NCBI GenBank assembly: GCA_015067725.1 | Contig: SVLX01000029.1 | Location: forward strand, 1 to 33,136 | Direction: 5' to 3' | Length of the DNA stretch: 33,136 bases | DNA from: Oscillospiraceae bacterium | GTDB lineage: Bacteria > Bacillota > Clostridia > Oscillospirales > Oscillospiraceae | Position numbers and translations under genes: made by a program | Shown: in pieces, positions 1 through 7,791 of the stretch | Numbering within the stretch: position 1 is the first letter of the stretch | Layout: each line of letters starts with the position of its first letter | Notes under the pieces: model-generated | The model's database searches: none | What the model was told of the DNA's origin: nothing | Seen by the model: the letters and a program-made list of their open reading frames with translations, nothing else

Positions 1-1
1 T

Positions 2-391
2 GTCGCTGCTAAGGGACACACCTGGGAGTCTGCAACCTGCACCAAGCCAAAAACCTGTAAGACCTGTGGTGTCACCGATGGCTCTGCCAAGGGTCACAGC
101 TTCGGCAACTGGTCTGTGACCAAGCAACCCACCTGCACCGAAAAGGGTCAGGAGAAACGTACCTGTTCAAGCTGTGGTCACGCCGAAACCCGTGATGTCG
201 CTGCCAAGGGGCACACCTGGGAGTCTGCAACCTGCACCAAGCCAAAAACCTGCAAGACCTGTGGTGTCACCGATGGCTCTGCCAAGGGTCACAGCTTCGG
301 CAACTGGTCTGTGACCAAGCAGCCTACCTGCACCGAAAAAGGTCAGGAGAAGCGCACCTGTTCAAGCTGTGGTCACGCCGAAACCCGTGAT
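2..391 (+). repeat. Two complete 195-bp tandem repeats in the SLH protein gene
   Basis: The GTCGCTGC(T/C)AAGGG landmark recurs at 2, 197 and 392, giving an exact 195-bp (65-codon) period. The two units differ at only a few mainly silent positions. Downstream of 392 the pattern continues in a degenerate, shorter form. The unit encodes the CxxC/GH module of the surface protein. Confidence 0.9.
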
Positions 392-1240
392 GTCGCTGCC
401 AAGGGTCACGACTGGACTGCCGCAAACTGCACCGAACCCAGGACTTGCAAAGTTTGCGGCACTACTGAAGGGAGCGTAGGTGGTCACGACTGGATCGCTG
501 CAACTTGTACTACCCCCAAGACCTGCCAAACCTGCGGAACAACTGACGGCAATGCACTGGGGCATAGCTTTGGTGAGTGGACAGTAACCAGAGGGAGTAC
601 CTGTGCTAAGGAGGGTGAAAAAGAGCGTGTCTGTTCTGCCTGTGGTCATGTCGAAACAGTATCTTTTGGAGGAACTTGTCCCTCTGCAGGATTCACCGAT
701 ATTTCTCAGGATGCTTGGTATCACGAATCCGTGGATTATGTTACTGCCAACAACCTGATGCAGGGCGTAGGCAATAACGCATTCTCTCCGCAGGGACAGC
801 TCACCCGTGCGCAGTTGGTCACCGTTCTGTACCGCATGGAGAACCAGCCTGATATTGGCGGTCTGAAGAACCCCTTTTCCGATGTCCCCGCTGGAACGTG
901 GTATACAGACGCTGTTGTCTGGGCGGCCAGCGAAGGGATCGTCAAAGGCACAAGCCTTACCTCCTTTGCACCCAACGCCCAGATTACCCGAGAACAGATT
1001 GCCACGATTCTTTACCGTTACGCCCAGTACAAGGACTACGCCACCTCTGCTACCGCTGATTTAAGCGATTACACCGACGGCCATACCGCAAGCGACTGGG
1101 CCAGAGACGCTCTGGGCTGGTGCGTTTCCAACGGCATCCTGAACGGTATGGGGGATGGCACCATGAATCCCAGAGGTAATGCCACCAGAGCCCAAATCGC
1201 AAAAATCATCTTCTGCTTCTATACGGAGATTGCAGGATAA
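2..1240 (+). CDS. SLH-domain surface protein with Cys-rich tandem repeats (5' truncated)
   Basis: The reading frame is open from base 2, so the gene starts upstream of the window and only the C-terminal 412 residues are visible. The first part is built of 65-residue repeats, each with CxxC pairs (CKTCG, CSSCG) and GH motifs; two copies are almost identical and later copies diverge and shorten. The C-terminal part holds three S-layer homology domains (about codons 230-285, 286-345 and 350-410), with the usual pattern of FTDI/FSDV starts and LTRAQ/ITREQ/ATRAQ motifs. SLH domains anchor proteins non-covalently to secondary cell-wall polymers, so this is an exported surface protein. The repeats may be a stalk or a disulphide/metal-stabilised domain (inference). 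The signal peptide is not in view. No clear T-rich terminator follows. Confidence 0.9.
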   Translation, partial: VAAKGHTWESATCTKPKTCKTCGVTDGSAKGHSFGNWSVTKQPTCTEKGQEKRTCSSCGHAETRDVAAKGHTWESATCTKPKTCKTCGVTDGSAKGHSFGNWSVTKQPTCTEKGQEKRTCSSCGHAETRDVAAKGHDWTAANCTEPRTCKVCGTTEGSVGGHDWIAATCTTPKTCQTCGTTDGNALGHSFGEWTVTRGSTCAKEGEKERVCSACGHVETVSFGGTCPSAGFTDISQDAWYHESVDYVTANNLMQGVGNNAFSPQGQLTRAQLVTVLYRMENQPDIGGLKNPFSDVPAGTWYTDAVVWAASEGIVKGTSLTSFAPNAQITREQIATILYRYAQYKDYATSATADLSDYTDGHTASDWARDALGWCVSNGILNGMGDGTMNPRGNATRAQIAKIIFCFYTEIAG

Positions 1241-1397
1241 CCTGGAAGCATTCCGCAAAGGGAAACTGATTTGCTGCCTGATAGTATGCTGTAATACAAG
1301 AGGCCGGACTTCACTGTCTGTGTTGCCCGGTCTCTCCCCGTATCAATAAACCACGGGGCAGTCTTTCTCACCTGGAGGTCGCCCGTGCGCCCATGCA

Positions 1398-1432
1398 AAA
1401 AGTCCCCGCTACCATCAAGCAGCGGGGACTTT
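1398..1432 (-). terminator. rplJL operon terminator
   Basis: Arms AAAGTCCCCGCT (1399-1410) and AGCGGGGACTTT (1421-1432) form a 12-bp stem. On the minus strand the stem is followed by TTTTTGC, as expected for an intrinsic terminator about 30 bases after the rplL stop codon. Confidence 0.85.
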
Positions 1433-1464
1433 CAATTCCGAACAAAGATGAGTAAGGGTATATC

Positions 1465-1839
1465 TTACTTGATCTCGGCGGTAGCGCCAGCTTCCTTCAG
1501 CTCGGCAGCCAGCTTCTCGGCATCTTCCTTGGAGATGGCTTCCTTCAGGGTCTTGGGGCAGTTGTCGGCGATTTCCTTGGCTTCCTTCAGGCCCAGGCCG
1601 GTAGCGGCACGGATGACCTTGATGACGTTCAGCTTGGAAGCGCCAACGTCCTTCAGGATGACGTCGAACTCGGTCTTCTCTTCGACCTCAGCAGCAGCGG
1701 CGGTAGCGGGACCGGCAACAGCGGCAGCGGCGGCAGAAACGCCGAAAACTTCTTCCAGGGTGTGGACCAGCTCGGACAGCTCCAGAACGGTCAGAGTCTT
1801 TACTTCCTCAACGAGAGCAGTGATCTTTTCACTAGCCAT
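1465..1839 (-). CDS. rplL: 50S ribosomal protein L7/L12
   Basis: This 124-residue protein forms the flexible stalk of the large ribosomal subunit, which recruits and activates translational GTPases. The N-terminal dimerisation domain (about 1-33) is followed by an Ala-rich hinge (about 34-52) and the conserved C-terminal domain carrying [12 protein letters not shown]. Length matches the family. The ATG at 1837-1839 has an AGGAGG site just upstream. It lies 49 bases behind rplJ in the usual order and ends before a strong terminator. Confidence 0.98.
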   Translation of the reverse strand: MASEKITALVEEVKTLTVLELSELVHTLEEVFGVSAAAAAVAGPATAAAAEVEEKTEFDVILKDVGASKLNVIKVIRAATGLGLKEAKEIADNCPKTLKEAISKEDAEKLAAELKEAGATAEIK

Positions 1840-1888
1840 TGTAATTTTCCTCCTAAAATATAGTCAGTTATAATAGATGTGTGGATGA

Positions 1889-2422
1889 TTAAGCTTCCGC
1901 GGGGGCTTCCTCGGCGGGAGCGGGGCCTTCCTTCTGGATGCGGATCTGATCCAGGACGAATGCCAGGCTGGAAATGGGGGCCAGGAAAGTGCCGAGGACC
2001 TGAGCGACCAGGGCATCCTTGCTGGGCAGTTCACCAAAGGAGTTCAGCTGGTCAGCGGTCAGAACGGAACCTTCGACCAGACCGCCCTTGATGGACAGGA
2101 TGTTCTTGTTCTTCTTGGCAAACTCGCAAACGATACGAGCAGGAGCGATGGGGTCACCGGTGGTGCAAGCCATGGCAGTGGTGCCGTTGAGAACCTCATC
2201 GAACTGGTCATAGCCAACCTGCTTGGCGGCGAACCGGGTGAGGGTATTCTTAACAACACTGTATTCCACGGAAGCATCCCGGAACATCTTACGCAGTGCG
2301 GTATCCTGAGCGACGTTGATGCCCTTGTAGTCCACAAAGACCACAGCGGTAGCGGCGGAAATCTTACCGGCCAGCTCCTCAACGATAGCCTTCTTGCTTT
2401 CAAGAACCTTTGCGTTGGGCAT
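1889..2422 (-). CDS. rplJ: 50S ribosomal protein L10
   Basis: This 177-residue protein is the L10 base of the ribosomal stalk, binding 23S rRNA and L7/L12 dimers. The N-terminal region with FVDYKGINVAQDTALR and YSVVKNTLTRFA is typical, and the C-terminal helix with an Ala/Pro/Glu-rich tail fits the L7/L12-binding end. The ATG at 2420-2422 is preceded by GGAGGTG. It heads the rplJ-rplL operon and is probably controlled by the L10 leader and attenuator just upstream, through which excess L10-L7/L12 complex represses its own mRNA in related bacteria. Confidence 0.98.
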   Translation of the reverse strand: MPNAKVLESKKAIVEELAGKISAATAVVFVDYKGINVAQDTALRKMFRDASVEYSVVKNTLTRFAAKQVGYDQFDEVLNGTTAMACTTGDPIAPARIVCEFAKKNKNILSIKGGLVEGSVLTADQLNSFGELPSKDALVAQVLGTFLAPISSLAFVLDQIRIQKEGPAPAEEAPAEA

Positions 2423-2443
2423 GAATGTGTCACCTCCGAAAAT

Positions 2444-2473
2444 AAATAAAACCTCATGCCATAAGACATGAGG
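2444..2473 (-). terminator. Attenuator in the rplJ leader
   Basis: Arms CCTCATG (2452-2458) and CATGAGG (2467-2473) form a 7-bp stem followed on the minus strand by TTTTATTTATT. It sits directly before the rplJ ribosome binding site, which fits a leader attenuator, as in Bacillus rplJ. Confidence 0.7.
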
Positions 2474-2567
2474 ACACAGAAATTGCGCAAATCAATCACA
2501 AGTTCCGCAAACCTCGGCAGGACGGGCGATCCCGGTTACCTAAAAAGCTCCTGCTGTCTCTGGCAGC
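2444..2567 (-). promoter_or_regulatory. Ribosomal protein L10 leader
   Basis: The transcribed leader contains the two hallmark segments of the L10 leader family: AGACAGCAGG (minus strand, around 2550-2559) and CCTGCCGAGG (around 2512-2521), which lie in the expected order before rplJ. These form the L10 binding fold in known members. The leader ends in a terminator-like hairpin. The 5' limit is an estimate from the promoter position. Confidence 0.85.
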
Positions 2568-2573
2568 CTCTCT

Positions 2574-2601
2574 ATTATACCAAGAACTTCGGATTTGTCA
2601 A
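2574..2601 (-). promoter_or_regulatory. rplJ promoter
   Basis: On the minus strand, TTGACA (2596-2601) and TATAAT (2574-2579) are separated by 16 bases. It reads into the L10 leader. Confidence 0.85.
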
Positions 2602-2649
2602 GCATTATTTTTCTTTTTTTGCTTCTTTTTTTGGAGGGCGATTGCTAAA

Positions 2650-2689
2650 AACCCCGCCGAAACCGGTTTTTTTGGGTCTCGGTGGGGTT
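2650..2689 (-). terminator. Terminator of the lipoprotein gene
   Basis: Arms AACCCCGCCGA (2650-2660) and TCGGTGGGGTT (2679-2689) pair over 11 positions with one wobble. A TTTTTAGC tract follows on the minus strand. Confidence 0.75.
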
Positions 2690-2700
2690 GGATTTTGGGT

Positions 2701-4050
2701 TTACCAGCTCTCCGGCGGTTCCTGATACTCCACCGTTCCGGCGTATTCCATCACCGGGCGGTCAGTACCGAGGAAAATCTGATAGAATATTTTATCAGAA
2801 TGGTGTGGATTGGCGGCATCCACCAAGCGGAACAGAATCCGGTCAGAGGTCACGGCCTCCACATCCAGATATTTACCCTTGACTTCCAGCAGTTCTTCCG
2901 GCAGTTCCACGTCCCACCAGCGCTGACCATCAAAGAGCTTCATGGCGTTCTGCTGGACATTGCTTTGCATGGGCAGGGAGGTATAGCCCATTAAGGTGGA
3001 TTCCAGAATGCAGTTGGGCAGAACGACAAAAGCATGGCTGTTTTCCAATTGGGCTTCTTCCAGCTTGGTTTCCTCCCGGGTCTCCAGATTGACATCGTAG
3101 TAACCGTCGTTGGCACGGAAACAGCGGTAGATGTTGTCGGAGAGGTATGCGCCTTCTTCGGGCAAGCCGGTGAGGTCGACCTGCTCAATGGTGTAGTCTT
3201 CGGTGAGGATGAAGGGGATTTGCCATGTGGGGTCAAGAATGCCGCAAAGGAACATCCGGTCACCGAAGGTGTTGTGATTCAGTGCCCAGGCATAACCGCC
3301 GCCAGCAGGTTGAAAATCAATGTCCTCGTCATAAACCAGATGTTCGCCTTCCTCGTCCAGAATGAAAATATGGGCATCGTAGAGGCCTGTGTCATTCAGG
3401 ACTATCCGGCAATAGATGACGTATTCCGGGGTAGTATACATTGCTCCTCCAGCGCCATTGCCCAATGTCATCCCAGAAGTATCAAAAGTGTGTTCAAGTC
3501 TGGTATCCGTTCCATCCAGAGCAACACTGGCCAAAAACATGAATGCACCAGGTTCGGGATCGTCCAGCCAGAAACTCTCGTATTGCGCAAAGGAACCCGG
3601 GTAGTAGATTCGGTTGTTGTACAACGCAAAATTGCCACCCACCGGTGCGGGACAACCATCGGGCTCATAGAAGTGCTGGCAATCGACATAAGGACAAACC
3701 ACAAACCATTCACTCAGATTATTCTTTTCTGCATAAGCCAATGACATTTCCGGAAAACCGTAAATCCCGGTTTCAATTTCCCCATAACTGCAATAGCTGG
3801 TCGCTGCACAGCGACTTGAATTCCAAGGTTCCACCGCCAGCGGATCAGTCAGGAGAAGTCCGGAAATTGGGGCAGGTAGTTCTGATTCAGACAAAGACGA
3901 ACCAAAAGTAGCGCCAATAGGGGCGGACTGCTGGTCATTTAAGTCAGCAGGTGATGCATCTCCAGAGGTATTTGGATTGCAGCCGAAGAAAAGGCACAGC
4001 AACACGGAAATACTCAGCAAAATAGCAACAAGTTTTGTTATATTGCGCAT
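2701..4050 (-). CDS. Putative lipoprotein of unknown function
   Basis: This 449-residue protein begins with a type II signal sequence (basic RNITK, hydrophobic run, then LFFGC), so it is probably lipidated at Cys24 and held on the outer face of the membrane. The mature part is acidic, rich in Tyr, Trp and Cys, and looks like a beta-rich extracellular domain with repeated DGTDTRLEH/YVIYCR-like strands, loosely like a propeller; no catalytic motif is recognised. The ATG at 4048-4050 is chosen because AAGGAG lies 8 bases upstream; a GTG at 4057 would overlap that site. It follows the small secreted protein gene behind a terminator, so it may be expressed by read-through or from an unseen promoter. 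Confidence 0.85.
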   Translation of the reverse strand: MRNITKLVAILLSISVLLCLFFGCNPNTSGDASPADLNDQQSAPIGATFGSSLSESELPAPISGLLLTDPLAVEPWNSSRCAATSYCSYGEIETGIYGFPEMSLAYAEKNNLSEWFVVCPYVDCQHFYEPDGCPAPVGGNFALYNNRIYYPGSFAQYESFWLDDPEPGAFMFLASVALDGTDTRLEHTFDTSGMTLGNGAGGAMYTTPEYVIYCRIVLNDTGLYDAHIFILDEEGEHLVYDEDIDFQPAGGGYAWALNHNTFGDRMFLCGILDPTWQIPFILTEDYTIEQVDLTGLPEEGAYLSDNIYRCFRANDGYYDVNLETREETKLEEAQLENSHAFVVLPNCILESTLMGYTSLPMQSNVQQNAMKLFDGQRWWDVELPEELLEVKGKYLDVEAVTSDRILFRLVDAANPHHSDKIFYQIFLGTDRPVMEYAGTVEYQEPPESW

Positions 4051-4071
4051 CAAACTCACTCCTTATCAAAA

Positions 4072-4096
4072 GTCCCCAGAGACGGGCTCTGGGGAC
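4072..4096 (-). terminator. Terminator after the small secreted protein gene
   Basis: Arms GTCCCCAGAG (4072-4081) and CTCTGGGGAC (4087-4096) form a perfect 10-bp stem with a 5-base loop, followed on the minus strand by TTTTGA. It separates the secreted protein gene from the downstream lipoprotein gene. Confidence 0.8.
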
Positions 4097-4114
4097 ATGG
4101 GGACTAAATAGCTG

Positions 4115-4489
4115 TCAACAGACAACGGTGTGGGTCGTCAGTCGGACTACACCATCCTCGCTACTGACATGGTGCTCCGTGCCAAGCTTCGTATGTGCAG
4201 TCAAACTACTAAAATAAACATCCGCAGTTCCGCTTTTGTAGTTGCTGCTGAGAGTTTGGACCATAACCGCTCCATTGTAGACATATGCAGTCACTTTAAC
4301 CTGCGAGGTCGGACATTCCGTCTCTGTACTGGCGTAAGCCGTGGAAGGACCACACTGAGCATAGCATACGTAGTCGTACCCATTATAGGGCACCGTCCGG
4401 CTGGCACTGGCCGCAAATGCCGACAAGGGCATAGCCGCAATCAGTGCTACAACAACAAGAAGAATACAAATCCTTCTGAATACCTTCAT
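4115..4489 (-). CDS. Small secreted Cys-containing protein
   Basis: This 124-residue protein has a clear Sec signal peptide (MKVFRR, hydrophobic core, cleavage after AFA or ASA near residue 27-29). The mature part of about 95 residues carries four cysteines, including the pair CYAQC and a Cys as the final residue, which would allow two disulphides outside the cell. I do not recognise the family. The ATG at 4487-4489 is preceded by GGAAGGAGG with ideal spacing; an in-frame extension further upstream has no such site. It lies 16 bases behind a 19-codon ORF and both are read from the strong promoter at 4638-4666. Confidence 0.75.
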   Translation of the reverse strand: MKVFRRICILLVVVALIAAMPLSAFAASASRTVPYNGYDYVCYAQCGPSTAYASTETECPTSQVKVTAYVYNGAVMVQTLSSNYKSGTADVYFSSLTAHTKLGTEHHVSSEDGVVRLTTHTVVC

Positions 4490-4505
4490 TTTATTCACCT
4501 CCTTC

Positions 4506-4565
4506 CTAGTTGGAATTGCCATGATGGTCTGCTTCTTCAGTCAGACCGGGAATTGCATGGCCCAT
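4506..4565 (-). CDS. Possible 19-residue small protein or leader peptide
   Basis: The ORF encodes MGHAIPGLTEEADHHGNSN and a TAG stop. Its ATG (4563-4565) is 6 bases behind AAAGGAGGAGG, a stronger site than most full genes here, and it lies first on a transcript with a near-consensus promoter. Sixteen bases after its stop comes the start of the secreted protein. The peptide is acidic with three His and has no signal sequence. It could be a real small protein, a translational leader coupled to the next gene, or chance. Confidence 0.5.
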   Translation of the reverse strand: MGHAIPGLTEEADHHGNSN

Positions 4566-4595
4566 GGGAATCCTCCTCCTTTCTGTAAATATGGG

Positions 4596-4616
4596 GGGTG
4601 AATACACGCTTCACCC
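4596..4616 (-). promoter_or_regulatory. Hairpin in the 5' leader of the small-ORF transcript
   Basis: GGGTGAA (4596-4602) and TTCACCC (4610-4616) form a perfect 7-bp stem with a 7-base loop just upstream of the first ribosome binding site. No T-tract follows, so it is a leader structure rather than a terminator. Confidence 0.45.
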
Positions 4617-4637
4617 TGTTTCAGTATCGGTATTTAT

Positions 4638-4666
4638 ATCATAACACATACCAGACACCCTGTCAA
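4638..4666 (-). promoter_or_regulatory. Promoter of the small ORF and secreted protein
   Basis: On the minus strand, TTGACA (4661-4666) and TATGAT (4638-4643) are 17 bases apart, giving a leader of about 65 bases before the 19-codon ORF. Confidence 0.8.
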
Positions 4667-4745
4667 CAGGAAATCTCGCAATTTTTGTAATTCGTTATAT
4701 CAATTTGCTTACCCAGGCTAATACACCCAACCCCCACCCCAAATC

Positions 4746-4782
4746 CAAAAAACTACGCCCGACAGGACAATCCCATCGGGCG
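4746..4782 (-). terminator. Terminator of the dnaX-ybaB-recR operon
   Basis: Arms CGCCCGA (4756-4762) and TCGGGCG (4776-4782) are followed on the minus strand by TAGTTTTTTGG. It lies a few bases after the recR stop codon. Confidence 0.8.
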
Positions 4783-4789
4783 CAGAGAT

Positions 4790-5389
4790 TCAGATTTCTT
4801 GCCGACCTTCCAGCGCCCGGAGCAGGGTCACCTCGTCGGCATATTCCAGTTGGCTGCCCACCGGCATACCATAAGCCAGCCGGGTCACCCGCACCCCCAG
4901 AGGGCGCAAAAGCCGGGACAGATACATGGACGTGGCCTCGCCTTCCGTGTCGGGGTTGGTGGCCATAATGACCTCCCGGATGTCGCCCTGACCCACTCTG
5001 GTCAGAAGCTCCCGGATGCGGATGTCATCGGGGCCCACATGACCCAGAGGGGAAATGACACCATGGAGCACATGGTAAACCCCACGGTACTCCCGGGCCC
5101 GCTCCAGCGCCGCCACATCTCTGGGTTCAGCCACCACGCAGACCAGACCTTTATCCCTTCTCTGGTCGGCGCAGATGGGGCAAAGCTCCCGGTCCGTCAG
5201 ATTTTGACACACCGGGCAGGTCTTGACCTTCTCCTTGGCATCCACAATGGCCTGCGCGAAGGCCTCTGCCTCCTGTTTGGGTAGTCCCAACACATAGAAA
5301 GCCAGCCGCTGTGCGGTTTTGGTGCCGATACCGGGCAGGCGGGCAAATTGCTCCGTCAACCGCTCAAGGGCGGCGGGAAAATACTGCAC
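4790..5389 (-). CDS. recR: Recombination protein RecR
   Basis: RecR is a 199-residue DNA-binding ring protein that works with RecO (and RecF) to load RecA at gaps. The sequence shows the N-terminal helix-hairpin-helix (LPGIGTKTAQRLA, 18-30), a zinc finger with C58, C61, C70 and C73, and the Toprim domain (about 80-175) with VVAEPRDV and ATNPDTEGE. Length is exactly that of the family. The start is a GTG at 5387-5389, immediately behind the ybaB stop codon, with GGGAGG inside the end of ybaB, so the two genes are translationally linked. It is the last gene of the operon. Confidence 0.98.
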   Translation of the reverse strand: MQYFPAALERLTEQFARLPGIGTKTAQRLAFYVLGLPKQEAEAFAQAIVDAKEKVKTCPVCQNLTDRELCPICADQRRDKGLVCVVAEPRDVAALERAREYRGVYHVLHGVISPLGHVGPDDIRIRELLTRVGQGDIREVIMATNPDTEGEATSMYLSRLLRPLGVRVTRLAYGMPVGSQLEYADEVTLLRALEGRQEI

Positions 5390-5737
5390 TTAGAACAAGC
5401 CTCCCAGATTCAGACCGCCGGTGAGCTTGGACATATTGGCGGAGGCGTCGGCTTCTGCGGCCTTCATGGCTTCATTTATCGCCACCACAATCATATCCTG
5501 GAGCATTTCCACATCTTCGGGGTCCACTGCCTCGGGGTTAATCTCCAGAGAGACCACCTCGTGAGAGCCACCCACCGTAGCCTTCACCATGCCGCCGCCG
5601 GCGCTGGCGGTGTAGGTCCGGTTCTGCATCTCCTCCTGCATCCGCATCATATCCTGCTGCATCTTCTGGGCCTGCTTCAGCATAGCCGCCTGATTCATGC
5701 CACCCATAGGGCCGCCACGGAATCCACCTTTTGCCAT
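5390..5737 (-). CDS. ybaB: YbaB/EbfC family nucleoid-associated protein
   Basis: This 115-residue protein is a small dimeric DNA-binding protein of the YbaB/EbfC family, conserved between dnaX and recR in many bacteria. An N-terminal Gly/Met-rich stretch precedes the long helix LKQAQKMQQDMMRMQEEM (about 20-37); the core follows with TASAGGGMVKATV and VSLEINPEAVDPEDVEMLQDMIVVA-like residues. It probably binds and coats DNA. It lies 46 bases behind dnaX and abuts recR. The Gly-rich start resembles other Clostridia members. Confidence 0.97.
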   Translation of the reverse strand: MAKGGFRGGPMGGMNQAAMLKQAQKMQQDMMRMQEEMQNRTYTASAGGGMVKATVGGSHEVVSLEINPEAVDPEDVEMLQDMIVVAINEAMKAAEADASANMSKLTGGLNLGGLF

Positions 5738-5783
5738 ATTACATTCTCCTTAACATATATTTTGCGAACCGGATAATCCCGGC

Positions 5784-7400
5784 TTATTTGATTTTTACCA
5801 CGTCCGGATGGGCTCTGCCAAAGTCCAGCAATTGCTGGAAACCATTGGAAACTTTGGGCTTTGCGCTCATGTCCACCACCGTTGCCCGGATGGGTTGACC
5901 CACCATGGCAGAGGCCTTGTCTCCGACCAGCTTCAGCAGGGCAGGCTTATCCAATGTCTCTTTGACAAAGGCATTGGCACACTGCAATTCCAGAAGCGGC
6001 GGCTTCAGCACCCCGTTGACGGTGGCATTGGGCCCAACGGTAAAATGACCCCGCAATACCGGATTCAGCTCCGGAGCCAAACGGCTGACCAAATCCGTCC
6101 AGAAGCCCACAGGCATTTCGTAATCCTGACCCGGCTGGGGCGCGGATGTCGCCTCATCCGGCATTGGTGGCGCGTCTTCGTCCCCGGGCAGGGGCGGACG
6201 CTCCTCCGGATTGTCCACAGGCGTGGCAGGCGCGCTCTGCACCCGGATGCCGGAGGCGACCGCTTCTTCCAGTCTGGTCAGTCTGGCATTGAGGGCATCG
6301 GGTGCCAGATTCAGCTCCGGCTGACACAGGCGGATGACACACAACTCGCCGTCCATCCGGGTTTTGCCGCCCCGGGTGAATCCGGCCATGGTCTCCTGCA
6401 GAAGACCCATAATCCGCACCAGCTCCCCGGTAGAGAGACGGTCCTTCAGACTCTGGGCTTCGCTGAGGGTGCTGACCCCGGAGAGCATGGAGAGCCCCGC
6501 GCCGGGAGCTGTCTTCAAAATCAATAAATCTCTGGCCAGACAGCACAGCTCGTCCAGCAATGCGCCCACATCCTTGCCGCCGGTGTAGAGCCGGTCATAA
6601 AGGGTAAGGGCAGATTTCGTATCTTTTGCGGCCACCGCATTCATCATCTCTGCGGCATTTCTGGTGCCGGCAAGACCCAGACAGCGGTAGACGCAGTCCT
6701 CGGTGATGCTGCCGACCGTGGCGGAGGCGCACTGGTCCAGCAGACTGATGCCGTCACGCAGGGCTCCGTCTGCCATTCGTCCCAGAGCCATGGCCGCATC
6801 AGGCTCCAGCTCCAGCCCCTCGCTGTAGGCCACATACTGCAACCGGGAGGCCACATCTTCCGGACAGATGCGGCGGAAAGAAAACCGCTGACACCGGGAG
6901 AGGATGGTGGCCGGGACTTTATGCAGCTCCGTGGTGGCCAAAATGAAAATCAGATGCTCCGGTGGCTCCTCGATAATCTTCAGCAGGGCGTTGAAGGCGG
7001 CGATGGAGAGCATATGCACCTCATCGACGATATAGACCCGGTAACGCACCGAGGCCGGGGAATAGATGGCATCATCCCGCAGGTCACGGACATTGTCCAC
7101 ACCATTATTGGAGGCGGCATCAATTTCCAGCACATCCATACAAGTGCCGGCATCAATGCTTTGACAGGCGGCGCAGCGGTTGCAGGGGTTGCCGTCAATG
7201 GGACTGAGGCAATTGACCGCTTTCGACATAATCTTTGCGCAGCTTGTCTTGCCTGTACCCCGGGAGCCGGTGAAGAGATAGGCATGGCTCAGCCGACCGG
7301 TCTGAAGCTGAGACTTCAGAATCCGGGTGATGGCATCCTGCCCCACCATTTCATCGAAGGTCTGGGGGCGATATTTCCGATATAGTGCCTGATAGGTCAT
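5784..7400 (-). CDS. dnaX: DNA polymerase III subunits gamma/tau
   Basis: DnaX is the clamp-loader ATPase that opens the beta clamp and links the polymerases at the fork. The 538 residues show Walker A GSRGTGKT (45-52), the zinc module C64, C73, C76, C79, Walker B VDEVHM, and the SRC motif (ATILSRCQRF). The AAA+ part ends near 230, followed by the collar domain and a Pro-rich linker (about 385-420) and a tau-type C-terminal domain from about 425. I did not find a clear slippery site that would make a short gamma form. The ATG at 7398-7400 follows an AGGGGG site. It heads dnaX-ybaB-recR behind the SRP RNA gene. Confidence 0.98.
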   Translation of the reverse strand: MTYQALYRKYRPQTFDEMVGQDAITRILKSQLQTGRLSHAYLFTGSRGTGKTSCAKIMSKAVNCLSPIDGNPCNRCAACQSIDAGTCMDVLEIDAASNNGVDNVRDLRDDAIYSPASVRYRVYIVDEVHMLSIAAFNALLKIIEEPPEHLIFILATTELHKVPATILSRCQRFSFRRICPEDVASRLQYVAYSEGLELEPDAAMALGRMADGALRDGISLLDQCASATVGSITEDCVYRCLGLAGTRNAAEMMNAVAAKDTKSALTLYDRLYTGGKDVGALLDELCCLARDLLILKTAPGAGLSMLSGVSTLSEAQSLKDRLSTGELVRIMGLLQETMAGFTRGGKTRMDGELCVIRLCQPELNLAPDALNARLTRLEEAVASGIRVQSAPATPVDNPEERPPLPGDEDAPPMPDEATSAPQPGQDYEMPVGFWTDLVSRLAPELNPVLRGHFTVGPNATVNGVLKPPLLELQCANAFVKETLDKPALLKLVGDKASAMVGQPIRATVVDMSAKPKVSNGFQQLLDFGRAHPDVVKIK

Positions 7401-7418
7401 AAGCCAACCCCCTAAAAC

Positions 7419-7447
7419 AGATAAACACTTCGCCTAAGAAAAGTCAA
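7419..7447 (-). promoter_or_regulatory. Possible dnaX promoter
   Basis: TTGACT (7442-7447) and TTATCT (7419-7424) on the minus strand are 17 bases apart, between the SRP RNA and dnaX. The -10 box is weak, so read-through from the SRP RNA is an alternative. Confidence 0.4.
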
Positions 7448-7460
7448 ATGGATAGACTAA

Positions 7461-7760
7461 GCCGGCGCATAACAAGATCGCACACCCACATTTGAACCGC
7501 CGCAACGCCCGATACCTGCGCAGTAAACTCGGGACCGGCACCCCCGCGGCACACGAAAGGCACCGCTTAATGCTGCTTGGTTCCCCACCTGACATGGTTC
7601 ACGGCTTTCCGTTGCGCGAGACCAGTCCGTCAACGCCACTTACGAAGGCCAGACGGCACTGCGAACGATCCTGGTGTGGGGATTCATCCCCGCTATAGCG
7701 GATTGCGAGTTACAGGGCACCGCTAACTCCCCGACTAGTGCGACCTTGTTATGAGCCGGC
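7461..7760 (-). ncRNA. ffs: Large signal recognition particle RNA (scRNA/4.5S type)
   Basis: The RNA scaffolds Ffh and guides nascent membrane proteins to the translocon. The minus strand carries the domain IV core GTGAACC-ATGTCAGG and AAGCAGC (about 7571-7602) with a GGAA tetraloop. Compared with the usual CC-GGAA-GG closing pairs, this RNA has GG-GGAA-CC, a compensatory swap that keeps the stem. The two ends, GCCGGCTCATAACAAGGTCGC and its complement at 7461-7481, pair almost perfectly over 22 positions, which sets the ends. At about 300 bases it is the long Bacillus-type form with an Alu-like domain. It lies between acpP and dnaX; proximity to dnaX is common in Firmicutes. Confidence 0.93.
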
Positions 7761-7791
7761 TGCTGATAACAAGGGTATTCGATTATGTGAC

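Noticed and set aside
1296..1338. Possible terminator after the SLH gene
   Set aside because: GAGGCCGG and CCGGTCTC can pair, but the loop is long and no T-tract follows.
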